From positions 44,991 to 108,990 of the forward strand of contig CAIFEZ010000010.1 in NCBI GenBank assembly GCA_903789595.1: DNA of 64,000 nt, written 5' to 3'. Position numbers and translations under genes: made by a program. Shown here piece after piece: positions 1 to 8,538 of this stretch. Each line of letters starts with the position of its first letter. Position 1 is the stretch's first letter. The DNA comes from an uncultured eubacterium 1-6. GTDB lineage: Bacteria; Bacillota; Clostridia; Lachnospirales; Lachnospiraceae. The notes under the pieces are model-generated. The model saw nothing but the letters and a program-made list of their open reading frames with translations, was not told the DNA's origin and ran no database searches.

Positions 1-1386
1 ATGAGCGCGGAGGCGTCGGATATGAGCTCCTACCTGCTGATGGGACTGCCCGGACTGGCTTATCTGTCCGGAATGGCGGACGTTGGCTGGACCTGCATCG
101 GCCTTGCGGCGGGCACCTATATCAACTGGCTGATCGTGGCGAAGAGGATCCGGCGCTATACCGCGAGGATCGGTTCGATCACGATTCCCGATTTTTTCTC
201 GGACCGCTACCAGGATAAACACAGAGTCCTGATGTTGATCGCGGCGTGCATCATCATCATTTTCTTCATTCCGTACACAGGCTCGGGCTTCGCGGCGTGC
301 GGAAAGCTTTTTTCCAGCCTGTTCTCGGTGGATTATCACATCGCGATGGTGATCAGCGCGGCGGTTATCATTTCCTATACGCTGACCGGAGGATTTCTTG
401 CAGCCAGCCTGACAGACCTGATTCAGAGTATTGTCATGACGGTGGCCCTGATCATTATACTGCTCTTCGGCATCAGTCAGGCCGGAGGAATGGATGCGGT
501 AATTTCGAACGCAAAGACCCTCCCGGGTTACTTCAGCATGGCGCAGAGCTATAATCCGACCACCGGAAAGGCTTCCCCCTATGGTATCGTGACCATTATC
601 TCAACGCTCGCATGGGGACTCGGATACTTTGGTATGCCGCACATTCTGCTTCGGTTCATGGCGATTGAGGACGACAGCAAGCTGAAGATTTCCAGAAGAG
701 TTGCTTCCATATGGGTAGTGATCTCCATGGGTATCGCGGCTATGATCGGTATCGTCGGCCTTGGCATGACAAAGGCGGGCGTGGTTCCCTATCTGGAGGG
801 TTCCGCTTCCGAGACCATCATCGTCAAGGTATCCGCGCTTCTGAGCGAACACGGCGTCATTGCCGCTGTATTCGCGGGAATCGTCCTCTCCGGCATACTC
901 GCGGCCACGATGTCAACCTCGGACTCCCAGCTGCTGGCGGCTTCTTCGTCTGTATCTGAGAACATCATCCATGAGTTTTTTCATCTGGATCTGGATGAGA
1001 AAAAGCTGATGATGATCGCCCGTTTCAGTCTTGCGATCATCGCCGTGATCGGCGTGGGTATTGCCTGGAATCCGAACAGCTCTGTCTTCGGCATCGTGTC
1101 CTTCGCGTGGGCGGGCTTCGGCGCAACTTTCGGACCTGTCGTGCTTCTGGCGCTTTTCTGGAGACGGTCGAATAAATACGGAGCCTTCTTCGGAATGCTC
1201 AGCGGCGGCATCATGGTATTCGTATGGAAATACGCGGTTCGTCCGATCGGCGGAGCATGGAATATCTATGAACTGCTTCCTGCATTCCTTGTCGCGATTG
1301 CTGTGAATATCATCGTCAGCCTGGCGACTCCGGCTCCGGAGAAGGAGATTACCGAGATCTTCGATGAGATGAAAAAAATCGGCTGA
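1..1386 (+). CDS. putP: Sodium/proline symporter (SSS family, PutP-type), 5'-truncated by window edge
   Basis: Secondary transporter of the sodium:solute symporter family, which imports proline with Na+ across the cytoplasmic membrane. The 461 visible residues are a series of hydrophobic helices. They include the PutP signatures ASDMSSYLLMGLPGLAYLSG near the start and GYFGMPHILLRFMAI near residue 210. In PutP proteins the first motif lies inside the protein, so the ATG at base 1 is probably an internal Met and the N-terminal helix or helices lie upstream of the window. Stop TGA at 1384-1386. The leuA leader follows on the same strand with its own promoter. Family assignment is firm; the proline specificity is inferred from the motifs. 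Confidence 0.85.
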   Translation: MSAEASDMSSYLLMGLPGLAYLSGMADVGWTCIGLAAGTYINWLIVAKRIRRYTARIGSITIPDFFSDRYQDKHRVLMLIAACIIIIFFIPYTGSGFAACGKLFSSLFSVDYHIAMVISAAVIISYTLTGGFLAASLTDLIQSIVMTVALIIILLFGISQAGGMDAVISNAKTLPGYFSMAQSYNPTTGKASPYGIVTIISTLAWGLGYFGMPHILLRFMAIEDDSKLKISRRVASIWVVISMGIAAMIGIVGLGMTKAGVVPYLEGSASETIIVKVSALLSEHGVIAAVFAGIVLSGILAATMSTSDSQLLAASSSVSENIIHEFFHLDLDEKKLMMIARFSLAIIAVIGVGIAWNPNSSVFGIVSFAWAGFGATFGPVVLLALFWRRSNKYGAFFGMLSGGIMVFVWKYAVRPIGGAWNIYELLPAFLVAIAVNIIVSLATPAPEKEITEIFDEMKKIG

Positions 1387-1416
1387 TTTTTCGCATTTTC
1401 GTACTGTTTTCGGCGG

Positions 1417-1445
1417 TTGACTTTTCCCGAACAAGATGTTATCGT
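1417..1445 (+). promoter_or_regulatory. Candidate promoter of the leuA T-box leader
   Basis: TTGACT at 1417-1422, a 17-nt spacer and a weak -10 TATCGT at 1440-1445, directly upstream of the first conserved T-box stem I segment. The -35 is good and the -10 poor. Inferred from spacing only. Confidence 0.4.
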
Positions 1446-1451
1446 AGGGTA

Positions 1452-1800
1452 CAGTTAAATACGTTGATGAGGAATAGTACATCAGTGATCGGAATACAGA
1501 GAGCTGCCGGGTGGTGTGAGGCAGCAGAAGATACTTTTGGAACTGCCCTCTGAGTGGCTGCCCGAAATCTTTTCCGGAATGATCTATCCTATTATTGTTG
1601 GGAAGTGAGATCATTATTGGGAAATGAGATTAGACGCAGACGGATGCCCACCGTTACAGGGGTGAGGATATGTATGTATCCGGTTGAGAGCACGGGAAAC
1701 CGTGAAGAAGAGTGGTACCGCGCAAGGTTCCTGTTATTCCAGGTGATGAACAGCCTTACGTCTCTTGCAGCTGACAGGAGACGCAGGGCTTTTTTCTTTC
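1452..1800 (+). ncRNA. T-box leader RNA upstream of leuA
   Basis: tRNA-sensing cis-regulatory leader. Visible parts: GATGAGGAATAGTAC at 1466-1480, AGAGAGCTGCCGGGTGGTG around 1498-1516 (stem I, AG-bulge and distal loop region), and the T-box antiterminator core AGTGGTACCGCG at 1711-1722. A terminator follows: CGTCTC (1759-1764) pairs with GAGACG (1778-1783), then T-rich DNA at 1789-1800. In this family, uncharged tRNA pairs with a specifier codon and with the T-box bulge and stabilises the antiterminator. tRNA-Leu is inferred from the downstream gene; I could not fix the specifier triplet with certainty. Confidence 0.85.
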
Positions 1801-1924
1801 CCTTCTTTTCCAGTCAGAAAAAGCAAAACCTTCTCTCCTGTGTCGTGCAGGCACACGGGTCGGGGCTTTTGCCGTTCCTTTTTGTTTGTCTTGGAAATGT
1901 CTTGAATTAAGGAGGACTGCAATT

Positions 1925-3586
1925 ATGATGAATTACAAAAAGTATCAGAAACAGTACTATATGCCGCCCGTCGAGTGCAACGACTGGGTGAAGAAGGACG
2001 CGATTGAGAAGGCACCGGTATGGTGCTCCGTCGATCTGCGCGACGGCAATCAGGCACTCGTGATCCCGATGGATCTTGACACAAAGATTGAATTTTTCAA
2101 GATGCTCTGCGAGGTCGGTTTCAAGGAGATCGAGGTCGGATTTCCGGCCGCTTCCGAGACAGAGTTTGTTTTTCTCCGCCGCCTCATTGAGGAGAACCTG
2201 ATTCCGGACGATGTGACCGTTCAGGTTCTGACGCAGGCCAGAGAGCATATCATCAAGAGAACCTTTGAGGCCCTGAAGGGATGCAAAAACGCGATCGTGC
2301 ACGTGTACAATTCCACTTCCTTCGCCCAGAGACAGCAGGTGTTCAAGAAGGATAAGGAGCACATCAAGCAGATCGCCGTGGAGGGTGCCGAGCTTCTGAA
2401 GAAGCTGACCGAAGAGGCGGGAGAGAAGTACCGCTTCGAGTACAGTCCGGAGAGCTTCACCGGAACGGAGCCGGAATACGCGCTTGAGGTCTGCAACGCG
2501 GTTCTGGACGTATGGCAGCCGACCACTGACAGGAAGGCGATCATCAATCTTCCGAGCACGGTTGAGCTTTCCATGCCGCATGTGTACGCACAGCAGGTGG
2601 AGTACATGAGCAAGAACCTGAAGTACCGTGACAATGTAGTGCTCTCTCTTCATCCGCATAATGACCGCGGAAGCGGAGTGGCAGACGCGGAGCTCGGTGT
2701 GCTTGCCGGCGCGGACCGCGTGGAGGGGACGCTTTTCGGGAACGGAGAGAGAACCGGAAATGTAGACATCATTACGCTTGCGATGAACCTCTATATGCAG
2801 GGAACGGATCCGAAGATGCATTTCGACAACATGCCGGAGATCTGCCGGAAGTATGAGGAGTTCACGGGCATGGAAGTCAATCCGAGAAGCCCGTACTGCG
2901 GAAAGCTCGTTTTCGCCGCATTCTCCGGCTCTCATCAGGACGCGATCGCGAAGGGCATGCACTGGAGAGAGGAAAAGGATCCGGATCACTGGACTGTTCC
3001 GTATCTGCCCATCGATCCGACCGATATCGGAAGAAGCTACGACAAGGATGTCATCCGCATCAACAGCCAGTCCGGCAAGGGCGGCGTGGGATATGTCCTT
3101 GAGACAAATTATGATCTCATCCTTCCGAAGAAAATGCGTGAGGCCATGGGATACGCGGCAAAGGATCTCTCCGATCATCTCCACAAGGAGCTGCAGCCCG
3201 ACGAGATCTTCAGTCTCTTCAAGGAGAAATTCGAGAATATTCAGGAGCCGCTTTCCATTCACGGCGTTCATTTCAGACAGCTGGACGACGGAAAGATCGA
3301 GGCGAGCGTCAACTCCAGAAACGGGAGCGGAGATTACAGCGTTACCGTCGCCGAAGGAAACGGACGTCTCGACGCGGTCAGCAATGCGCTGAAGAAGGCG
3401 CACGGCTTCGAGTATCAGCTTTCCACCTATCAGGAGCATGCGCTTTCCAAGAGCTCCAGCTCGAACGCCATCGCGTATGTGGGAATCACGAAACCGGACG
3501 GCACACAGGCGTGGGGCGCCGCGGTGGATCCGGATATCATCCGCGCGTCAATCGACGCGCTGATTACAGCGATCAATAATCGGTGA
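1925..3586 (+). CDS. leuA: 2-isopropylmalate synthase
   Basis: First committed step of leucine synthesis: condenses acetyl-CoA with 2-oxoisovalerate to 2-isopropylmalate, in the cytoplasm. The product is 553 aa, the size of the long LeuA type found in actinobacteria and many Clostridia. The N-terminal TIM-barrel domain has the metal and active-site motif DLRDGNQAL (about residue 37) and the LHPHNDRG motif (about 240). The C-terminal leucine-feedback domain contains GDYSVTVAEGNGRLDAVSNA. The start is ATG 1925, preceded by AAGGAGG at 1909-1915; an upstream in-frame ATG at 1886 has no ribosome site. It follows a T-box leader, so expression should rise when charged tRNA-Leu is scarce. No other leu genes are adjacent. 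Confidence 0.95.
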   Translation: MMNYKKYQKQYYMPPVECNDWVKKDAIEKAPVWCSVDLRDGNQALVIPMDLDTKIEFFKMLCEVGFKEIEVGFPAASETEFVFLRRLIEENLIPDDVTVQVLTQAREHIIKRTFEALKGCKNAIVHVYNSTSFAQRQQVFKKDKEHIKQIAVEGAELLKKLTEEAGEKYRFEYSPESFTGTEPEYALEVCNAVLDVWQPTTDRKAIINLPSTVELSMPHVYAQQVEYMSKNLKYRDNVVLSLHPHNDRGSGVADAELGVLAGADRVEGTLFGNGERTGNVDIITLAMNLYMQGTDPKMHFDNMPEICRKYEEFTGMEVNPRSPYCGKLVFAAFSGSHQDAIAKGMHWREEKDPDHWTVPYLPIDPTDIGRSYDKDVIRINSQSGKGGVGYVLETNYDLILPKKMREAMGYAAKDLSDHLHKELQPDEIFSLFKEKFENIQEPLSIHGVHFRQLDDGKIEASVNSRNGSGDYSVTVAEGNGRLDAVSNALKKAHGFEYQLSTYQEHALSKSSSSNAIAYVGITKPDGTQAWGAAVDPDIIRASIDALITAINNR

Positions 3587-3610
3587 GACCTTTTTCCAAT
3601 TTTTCGGAAA

Positions 3611-3658
3611 CGCCGCCGCACGGACTGCATCCGCAGATTCCGGGTGGCGGCGTTTTCC
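3611..3658 (+). terminator. Rho-independent terminator of leuA
   Basis: CGCCGCC at 3611-3617 pairs with GGCGGCG at 3646-3652, followed by TTTTCC. It lies 25 bases after the leuA stop codon. Confidence 0.75.
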
Positions 3659-3673
3659 TGGTATCCGGGAGAA

Positions 3674-3917
3674 GTTACGGCTCACTCACTACTGAAACAG
3701 CAAAGATTTTACAGTGCCTTTGTCTGAGCATTACTGGCTGTTAGAAGTTTTATCCGTGAATTCTTCATAAGTGGATAGCGAGGACTGTTTGACGAAGGCG
3801 CTTGCGCCTGAGGAGTTCCGCAGCTTCATGAAATCAGGATAAAACTTTGTTACAGCCAGTTTGCGAAGGACAACAGGACTGTAAAATCCTTGCTGTAAAG
3901 AGTAGGAGGTGAACAGT
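3674..3917 (+). mobile_element. MITE-like palindromic element, copy 1 (244 bp)
   Basis: The sequence folds back on itself almost end to end. ACAGCAAAGATTTTACAGT near the left end is mirrored by ACTGTAAAATCCTTGCTGT near the right. ACTGGCTGTTAGAAGTTTTATCC is mirrored by GGATAAAACTTTGTTACAGCCAGT. The centre holds AGGCGCTTGCGCCT. The left end starts GTTACGGCTCAC and the right end is GTGAACAGT. It is flanked by ATCCGGGAGAA (3663-3673) and ACCCGGAAGAA (3918-3928), a 9/11 direct repeat that looks like an aged target duplication. There is no open frame of its own. Similar copies lie at 10319, 40537 and 63922. Confidence 0.75.
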
Positions 3918-3928
3918 ACCCGGAAGAA

Positions 3929-3954
3929 GCCGCAGTTCGCGGGCGGCGTTTTTC
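3929..3954 (+). terminator. Possible terminator between copy 1 of the palindromic element and thrC
   Basis: GCCGC (3929-3933) and GCGGC (3943-3947), then GTTTTTC. The stem is short; it may be the original downstream part of the leuA-thrC gap. Confidence 0.35.
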
Positions 3955-3959
3955 TGCAC

Positions 3960-3988
3960 TTCACACTCAAGTTTGCTTATGTTATAAT
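3960..3988 (+). promoter_or_regulatory. Promoter of thrC
   Basis: TTCACA (3960-3965), a 17-nt spacer and a consensus TATAAT (3983-3988), 125 bases before the thrC start. It matches sigma-A consensus at 11 of 12 positions. The long 5' untranslated segment shows no recognised riboswitch. Confidence 0.7.
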
Positions 3989-4112
3989 ACAGGCATTAGC
4001 GTTTTCGGACAGGTTTCGATTGTTCCGGTCCGCGCCTGCTATCTACTGATACATAATACTGAAATCTATTTCATCGAGACGGCGGCAGCCATCTGACAGG
4101 AGGAACAAACAA

Positions 4113-5603
4113 ATGCAGATTCTTTACAAGAGCACCAGAGGCGGCGAGCAGGATATTCCGGCTTCCAGAGCGGTCCTGAACGGACTTGCCTGCGACGGAG
4201 GTCTTTACGTTCCGGACAGTTTTCCGAAACTGAAGGTTTCTCTGGAGGATCTCTCGAAGATGAACTACAGAGATCTGGCTTATGAGGTGATGTCTCTGTT
4301 CCTGACGGACTACACGGAGGAGGAGCTTCGAAGCTGCATTGATCATGCGTATGATTCCAAGTTTGATGTCCCGGAGATTGCTCCGCTGCACAAGGCGGAC
4401 GGCGCGTACTTCCTGGAACTTTTTCACGGCAAGACGATTGCCTTCAAGGACATGGCCCTCTCGATTCTTCCGTATTTGATGACCACCGCGGCCAGGAAGA
4501 ATAACATCACAAACAAGATCTGCATCCTGACGGCAACCTCCGGCGATACCGGAAAGGCAGCCATGGCGGGATTTCAGGATGTTCCCGGCACGGAGATCAT
4601 CGTGTTCTATCCGGAGGGCGGGGTGAGCCCGGTTCAGGAGAGACAGATGCGCACCCAGAAGGGCGAGAACACACACGTCGTTGCCCTGAAGGGAAATTTC
4701 GACGATGCCCAGACCGGCGTGAAGAAGATCTTCGGCGACCGGGAGATGAACGCTGAGATGGCGTCTCACGGCATTCAGTTCAGCTCCGCGAATTCGATCA
4801 ATATCGGTCGACTGGTTCCGCAGGCGGCCTACTATGTATACGCCTATGCCACTCTCGTCCGCGACGGGGTGATCAAGGCAGGCGATCCCATCAACGTCGT
4901 TGTCCCGACCGGAAACTTCGGCAATATTCTCGCGGCGTACTACGCGAAACAGATCGGCCTTCCGGTCGGAAAACTGATCTGCGCGTCCAATGAGAACAAG
5001 GTTCTGTTTGATTTCTTCTCTACCGGAATCTATGACCGGAACCGTCCGTTCATTCTGACCTCTTCCCCGTCCATGGACATCCTCGTGTCGAGCAACCTGG
5101 AGCGGCTGATCTATCTGATCGCGGATAGAGATGCCGCGAAGACCGCATCTCTGATGAAGGCGCTTTCCGATGGCGGAAGGTATGAGATTACGCCGGAGAT
5201 GAGGGCAAAGCTGTCGGATTTTGCGGGAGGATACGCATCCGAGGACGAGGTTTTTGCCACCATTCATAAGCTTTATGTGAATGATCACTATGTCATCGAT
5301 CCGCACACGGCGGTCGCCGCTTCTGTATATGACGGCTATGTGAAGAAGACGGGCGATCCGACGCCGACGGTGATCGCGTCCACGGCGAGTCCGTATAAGT
5401 TCGCGAGAAATGTTCTTCATGCGATTGACGCCGCAAAGTATGATCCGCTGACCGATCTGGAGCAGTTCGACGCTCTGCATGAGGTATCCGGCGTGAAGAT
5501 CCCCGCGGCGATCGAGGAGATCAGGACCGCGCCGATCCGCCACAGTACTGTCGCGGAGATCGGCGAAATGAAGGATGTCATCCGGAAGATGCTCGGCATC
5601 TGA
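4113..5603 (+). CDS. thrC: Threonine synthase
   Basis: PLP enzyme that converts O-phosphohomoserine to threonine, the last step of threonine synthesis. The 496-aa product is normal length for the long bacterial ThrC type. Visible features: the N-terminal STRG and LACDGGLYVP motifs, the PLP-lysine region GKTIAFKDMALS (about residue 110-121) and the phosphate-binding loop ATSGDTGKAA. ATG 4113 follows CAGGAGGAAC with good spacing. The homoserine dehydrogenase that supplies the pathway lies about 56 kb away in this window (61486-62796) on the other strand, so the two are not an operon here. Confidence 0.95.
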   Translation: MQILYKSTRGGEQDIPASRAVLNGLACDGGLYVPDSFPKLKVSLEDLSKMNYRDLAYEVMSLFLTDYTEEELRSCIDHAYDSKFDVPEIAPLHKADGAYFLELFHGKTIAFKDMALSILPYLMTTAARKNNITNKICILTATSGDTGKAAMAGFQDVPGTEIIVFYPEGGVSPVQERQMRTQKGENTHVVALKGNFDDAQTGVKKIFGDREMNAEMASHGIQFSSANSINIGRLVPQAAYYVYAYATLVRDGVIKAGDPINVVVPTGNFGNILAAYYAKQIGLPVGKLICASNENKVLFDFFSTGIYDRNRPFILTSSPSMDILVSSNLERLIYLIADRDAAKTASLMKALSDGGRYEITPEMRAKLSDFAGGYASEDEVFATIHKLYVNDHYVIDPHTAVAASVYDGYVKKTGDPTPTVIASTASPYKFARNVLHAIDAAKYDPLTDLEQFDALHEVSGVKIPAAIEEIRTAPIRHSTVAEIGEMKDVIRKMLGI

Positions 5604-5649
5604 GAGAAAACGCGGCGCAGGAAGAAAGTCAGGCACCTGAATACCTGTC

Positions 5650-5718
5650 GCTGCTCTCGGCGTATCTGATAGGCGGGGATCCTGAGAGATCCCTGCCCTG
5701 TCAGTGATTTGTGAACAG
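5650..5718 (+). repeat. Probable short relative of the palindromic element family
   Basis: The left side reads CTGCTCTCGGCGTATCTGAT, resembling the CTGTTCACGGTATATCTGAA end of the larger elements. The centre is a hairpin (GGCGGGGATCC / AGAGATCCCTGCC) and the right side ends GTGAACAG. No clear flanking duplication is visible. It fills most of the thrC-cobT gap and may act as a terminator or an mRNA hairpin. Confidence 0.4.
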
Positions 5719-5751
5719 AGTGACAAAATATTGACTGCAGAGGCAAGAGAG

Positions 5752-6834
5752 ATGAGCGAAGAGAGAAAACTGGGTCTGTATGACGGTCTTCTGGAGGAGA
5801 CGGTGGCCGGGATACAGCCGCCGGATGAGAGGGCAATGGAGGCTGCGCGGGATCGCTGGAACGCGATTGCGCATCCTCTGCACAGCCTCGGGAAGCTGGA
5901 GGACATGATCATTCAGATTGCCGGCATACAGCGGACTTCACAGGTGAGGCTCGACAAAAAGGGCTTGATCATAATGTGCGCCGACAACGGCGTCGTGGAG
6001 GAGGGTGTAACGCAGACCGGACAGGAGGTGACCGCGCAGGTGGCGGAGAATTTCCTTTCGGAGAAGGCGACGGCGGGGATCCTCTGCCGGAAGGCCGGAG
6101 CGGATATTTTTCCGATCGACATCGGCATCGCAAGGGACACAATCGTCCGGAACTGCAAGATTTCTTACGGAACGAAGAACATGACGAAGGGGCCGGCGAT
6201 GACGCGCGGTGACGCGGTGAAGGCTCTGGAGACGGGAATCGCGCTCGTCCGCGAGAAGAAGGCGGACGGCTACCGGATACTCGCGACCGGTGAGATGGGA
6301 ATCGGCAACACCACGACGAGCAGCGCTCTCGCATCCTTCTTTCTGAAGCAGCCGGTGGAGAAGATGACCGGAAGAGGAGCGGGCCTTACTTCGGAGGGAC
6401 TTCAGCGGAAGATCGACGCGATTCGAAGAGCCATTGAGGTGAATCAGCCGGATCCGTCAGACCCGGTGGACGTCCTCGCGAAGATCGGTGGACTGGACAT
6501 CGCGGGAATGGCCGGCGTTTTTCTCGGAGGCGCCGCTGAGGGTATTCCGGTTGTGATCGACGGATTCATCTCCGGGGTCGCTGCGCTCGTTGCGTCCGAG
6601 ATTTGTCCGCTCTCCAGAGATTACATGATTGCATCGCACATGTCTCATGAACCTGCGGCACAGCTGATGATGAAAACTCTCGGCAAGGATCCCGTGCTGC
6701 ACGCGGATATGTGTCTGGGAGAGGGAACCGGAGCGGTCGTCCTGTTCCCGGTGCTGGACATGGCGCTTGAGGTGTATGACCGGATGTCAACCTTTGCGGA
6801 GGATGATATTGAAGCGTATAAGGAGTTGAAATGA
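5752..6834 (+). CDS. cobT: Nicotinate-nucleotide--dimethylbenzimidazole phosphoribosyltransferase
   Basis: Makes alpha-ribazole phosphate from a lower-ligand base such as dimethylbenzimidazole and nicotinate mononucleotide, for the cobalamin nucleotide loop. The 360-aa product from ATG 5752 (MSEERKLGLYDG) fits CobT length. Motifs: CADNGVVEEGVTQTGQEVTA, GEMGIGNTTTSSAL, and near the C-terminus LGEGTGAVV, which carries the family's catalytic glutamate. An in-frame ATG at 5704 would add 16 residues not typical of the family. First gene of the same-strand cobalamin cluster; its stop overlaps the cobU start (ATGA). The ribosome site is weak (GAGGCAAGAGAG). Confidence 0.93.
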   Translation: MSEERKLGLYDGLLEETVAGIQPPDERAMEAARDRWNAIAHPLHSLGKLEDMIIQIAGIQRTSQVRLDKKGLIIMCADNGVVEEGVTQTGQEVTAQVAENFLSEKATAGILCRKAGADIFPIDIGIARDTIVRNCKISYGTKNMTKGPAMTRGDAVKALETGIALVREKKADGYRILATGEMGIGNTTTSSALASFFLKQPVEKMTGRGAGLTSEGLQRKIDAIRRAIEVNQPDPSDPVDVLAKIGGLDIAGMAGVFLGGAAEGIPVVIDGFISGVAALVASEICPLSRDYMIASHMSHEPAAQLMMKTLGKDPVLHADMCLGEGTGAVVLFPVLDMALEVYDRMSTFAEDDIEAYKELK

Positions 6835-7346
6835 TCCATTTAATTACCGGCGGTGCCGGGAGCGGAAAATCCGCCTACGCGGAGCAGAAGGTTCTGGAGC
6901 TCGGCGAGGGCAGAAGGATCTACATCGCGACGATGTTTCCGGGCTCTGACCCAGAGAATGCAAACCGTATACAGAAACACCGCGACCGAAGAGCACCGAT
7001 GAATTTCGAGACTGTGGAGTGCCCGACGAATCTGTCCGGGGCCGTGATACCGGAAAATTCCAACGTGCTGCTGGAGGATGTGGGAAATCTTGTGGCGAAT
7101 GAGATGTTTCTGCCGGACGCCTCCGGGATCCACGCGGTCAATTCCGTGCTGGACGGCTTCAATTATTTGATGGAGACCGCCGCGAATCTGATCATCGTCA
7201 CAAATGAGATCAATTCTGACGGCGTGGACTACGACAATGCGACCCGCGTTTTTCAGCAGTTCATGGGCCTTGTGAATCAGGAGCTCGGAGAGATGGCGGA
7301 TCATGTCACCGAGGTGGTTTACGGCATTCCGCTCACGGTGAAATAA
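6831..7346 (+). CDS. cobU: Adenosylcobinamide kinase / adenosylcobinamide-phosphate guanylyltransferase
   Basis: Phosphorylates adenosylcobinamide and transfers GMP to give adenosylcobinamide-GDP. 171 aa, close to the usual CobU size. P-loop GGAGSGKS at residues 7-14, then YIATMFPGS, and KHRDRRAP holding the histidine region used for guanylylation in CobU. The C-terminal part reads NEINSDGVDYDNATRVF, where most CobU proteins have NEVGxGIVPxxxxxRxF, so this copy departs from the family in that segment. ATG overlaps the cobT stop by 4 bases, implying translational coupling. A second short CobU-like gene follows at 8152. Confidence 0.9.
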   Translation: MIHLITGGAGSGKSAYAEQKVLELGEGRRIYIATMFPGSDPENANRIQKHRDRRAPMNFETVECPTNLSGAVIPENSNVLLEDVGNLVANEMFLPDASGIHAVNSVLDGFNYLMETAANLIIVTNEINSDGVDYDNATRVFQQFMGLVNQELGEMADHVTEVVYGIPLTVK

Positions 7347-7364
7347 ATCAGAGGTTTTTGTACA

Positions 7365-8147
7365 TTGAAATCATTATTTGAAAGCTTTATCGTCGCGTTC
7401 TCCATGTATTCCAAGATCCCGATGCCGCATATCGAGTGGTCTGAGAAAAGCATGAAGTATTCCATGTGCTTTTTTCCCTGGATCGGCCTTGTGATCGGAC
7501 TTCTGGAGTACCTGTGGTTTCTTGTGAGCGGATGGTTCGGCGCGTCAGATCTGCTCCGTTCCGCGGTCGCGGTGGTCATACCGCTGCTCGTGACGGGCGG
7601 AATCCATTTTGACGGATTTCTCGACACGACGGATGCGCTGAGCTCCTGGAGAACCCGGGAGGAGCGTCTGCGGATCCTGAAGGATTCCCATGTGGGAGCG
7701 TTTGCGGTGATCGGGGCCTGTGTCTATTTCCTGACTGCGCTCGGTTTCGCGTCCGAAGTGTCCGGAAGCACGGTGCCCTGTCTGTGCCTGATGTTCGCGG
7801 TATCGCGCTCATATTCCGCGATTTCCGTGGTTGTCTTTCCAAACGCGAATCCTAAGGGGACCGCTGCCGCGTTTGGCAGTCATTCCGAAAAGAAAATAGT
7901 GCTTCGGGTGATGACCGTGTATCTGGCGGTGCTTTACGTCTGTCTGATTCTGATCGCGCCGCTGACCGGCATCTGTGTGATTATCGGTTCGGTACTGGCA
8001 TTTCTGATCTATTACCGCACCTGCATGCATTACTTCGGAGGAATGACAGGTGATCTGGCGGGATTTTTTGTATCTGGCGCAGAGCTTCTGATGCTGATTC
8101 TGGCCGTGGCCGGTGACGGCATCGGAAGGTTATGGTTGAGAGGTTAA
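7365..8147 (+). CDS. cobS: Adenosylcobinamide-GDP ribazoletransferase (cobalamin synthase)
   Basis: Integral membrane enzyme that joins adenosylcobinamide-GDP and alpha-ribazole (phosphate) to form adenosylcobalamin (phosphate). The 260-aa product has several hydrophobic helices. It carries the CobS motif GGIHFDGFLDTTDAL (about residues 77-91), which holds the metal-binding acidic residues, and the C-terminal FGGMTGDLAGF motif. The start is TTG 7365 (read as Met) with AGAGG at 7351-7355; no suitable ATG is available before the conserved region. It sits 18 bases after cobU. Confidence 0.92.
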   Translation: MKSLFESFIVAFSMYSKIPMPHIEWSEKSMKYSMCFFPWIGLVIGLLEYLWFLVSGWFGASDLLRSAVAVVIPLLVTGGIHFDGFLDTTDALSSWRTREERLRILKDSHVGAFAVIGACVYFLTALGFASEVSGSTVPCLCLMFAVSRSYSAISVVVFPNANPKGTAAAFGSHSEKKIVLRVMTVYLAVLYVCLILIAPLTGICVIIGSVLAFLIYYRTCMHYFGGMTGDLAGFFVSGAELLMLILAVAGDGIGRLWLRG

Positions 8148-8151
8148 GAGT

Positions 8152-8538
8152 ATGAAGTTTATTATTGGCGGTGCATTTCAGGGAAAAACGCATTATGCGG
8201 AGGAAAAGTACGGCATTGCTCCGGAGGACTGGGCGGACGGACAGGACTGTTCCAGAAATGAGATCTACCACAGCAGGGGAGTCATGCATTTTCACCAGTT
8301 TGTGGGGAGAAGCCTGCAGAACGGGGATACGCTGGACAACTTTGTGGATGAGCTGATGGCGAGGAATCCGGATATCATCATCGTGGCGAATGAGCTTGGA
8401 TACGGGATTGTTCCGGCGGACAATTTTGACCGCAGATACCGGGAAACCGACGGAAGAATCTGTACGGAAATCGCGTCGCGCGCAGATGAGGTGATCCGCA
8501 TCGTGTGCGGGATTCCGATCGTCATCAAAAAAGTGTGA
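8152..8538 (+). CDS. Short CobU-like P-loop protein (second CobU paralogue)
   Basis: 128-aa relative of CobU, about three quarters of normal length. It has a P-loop-like GGAFQGKTHYAEE at residues 6-18 and a canonical CobU C-terminal half: VANELGYGIVPADNFDRRYRE, GRICTEIASRADEVIRIVCG, IPIVIKK. The middle segment with the arginine/histidine guanylylation region (HR..RP..W type) is missing. It therefore probably cannot do the full two-step CobU reaction, though kinase or partner roles are possible. It starts 4 bases after cobS with GAGAGG upstream. Its classical C-terminus complements the atypical one in the 6831 copy. Confidence 0.7.
   Translation: MKFIIGGAFQGKTHYAEEKYGIAPEDWADGQDCSRNEIYHSRGVMHFHQFVGRSLQNGDTLDNFVDELMARNPDIIIVANELGYGIVPADNFDRRYRETDGRICTEIASRADEVIRIVCGIPIVIKKV

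Noticed and set aside
1886..1924. Upstream ATG of leuA
   Set aside because: It would add 13 residues translated from the leader region; the ribosome site AAGGAGG is placed for ATG 1925.
5620..5690. B12-box-like AGTCAGGCACCTG upstream of cobT
   Set aside because: It resembles part of a cobalamin riboswitch, but the other conserved segments would have to lie inside thrC and are not seen; the region is better explained as a relic of the palindromic element.
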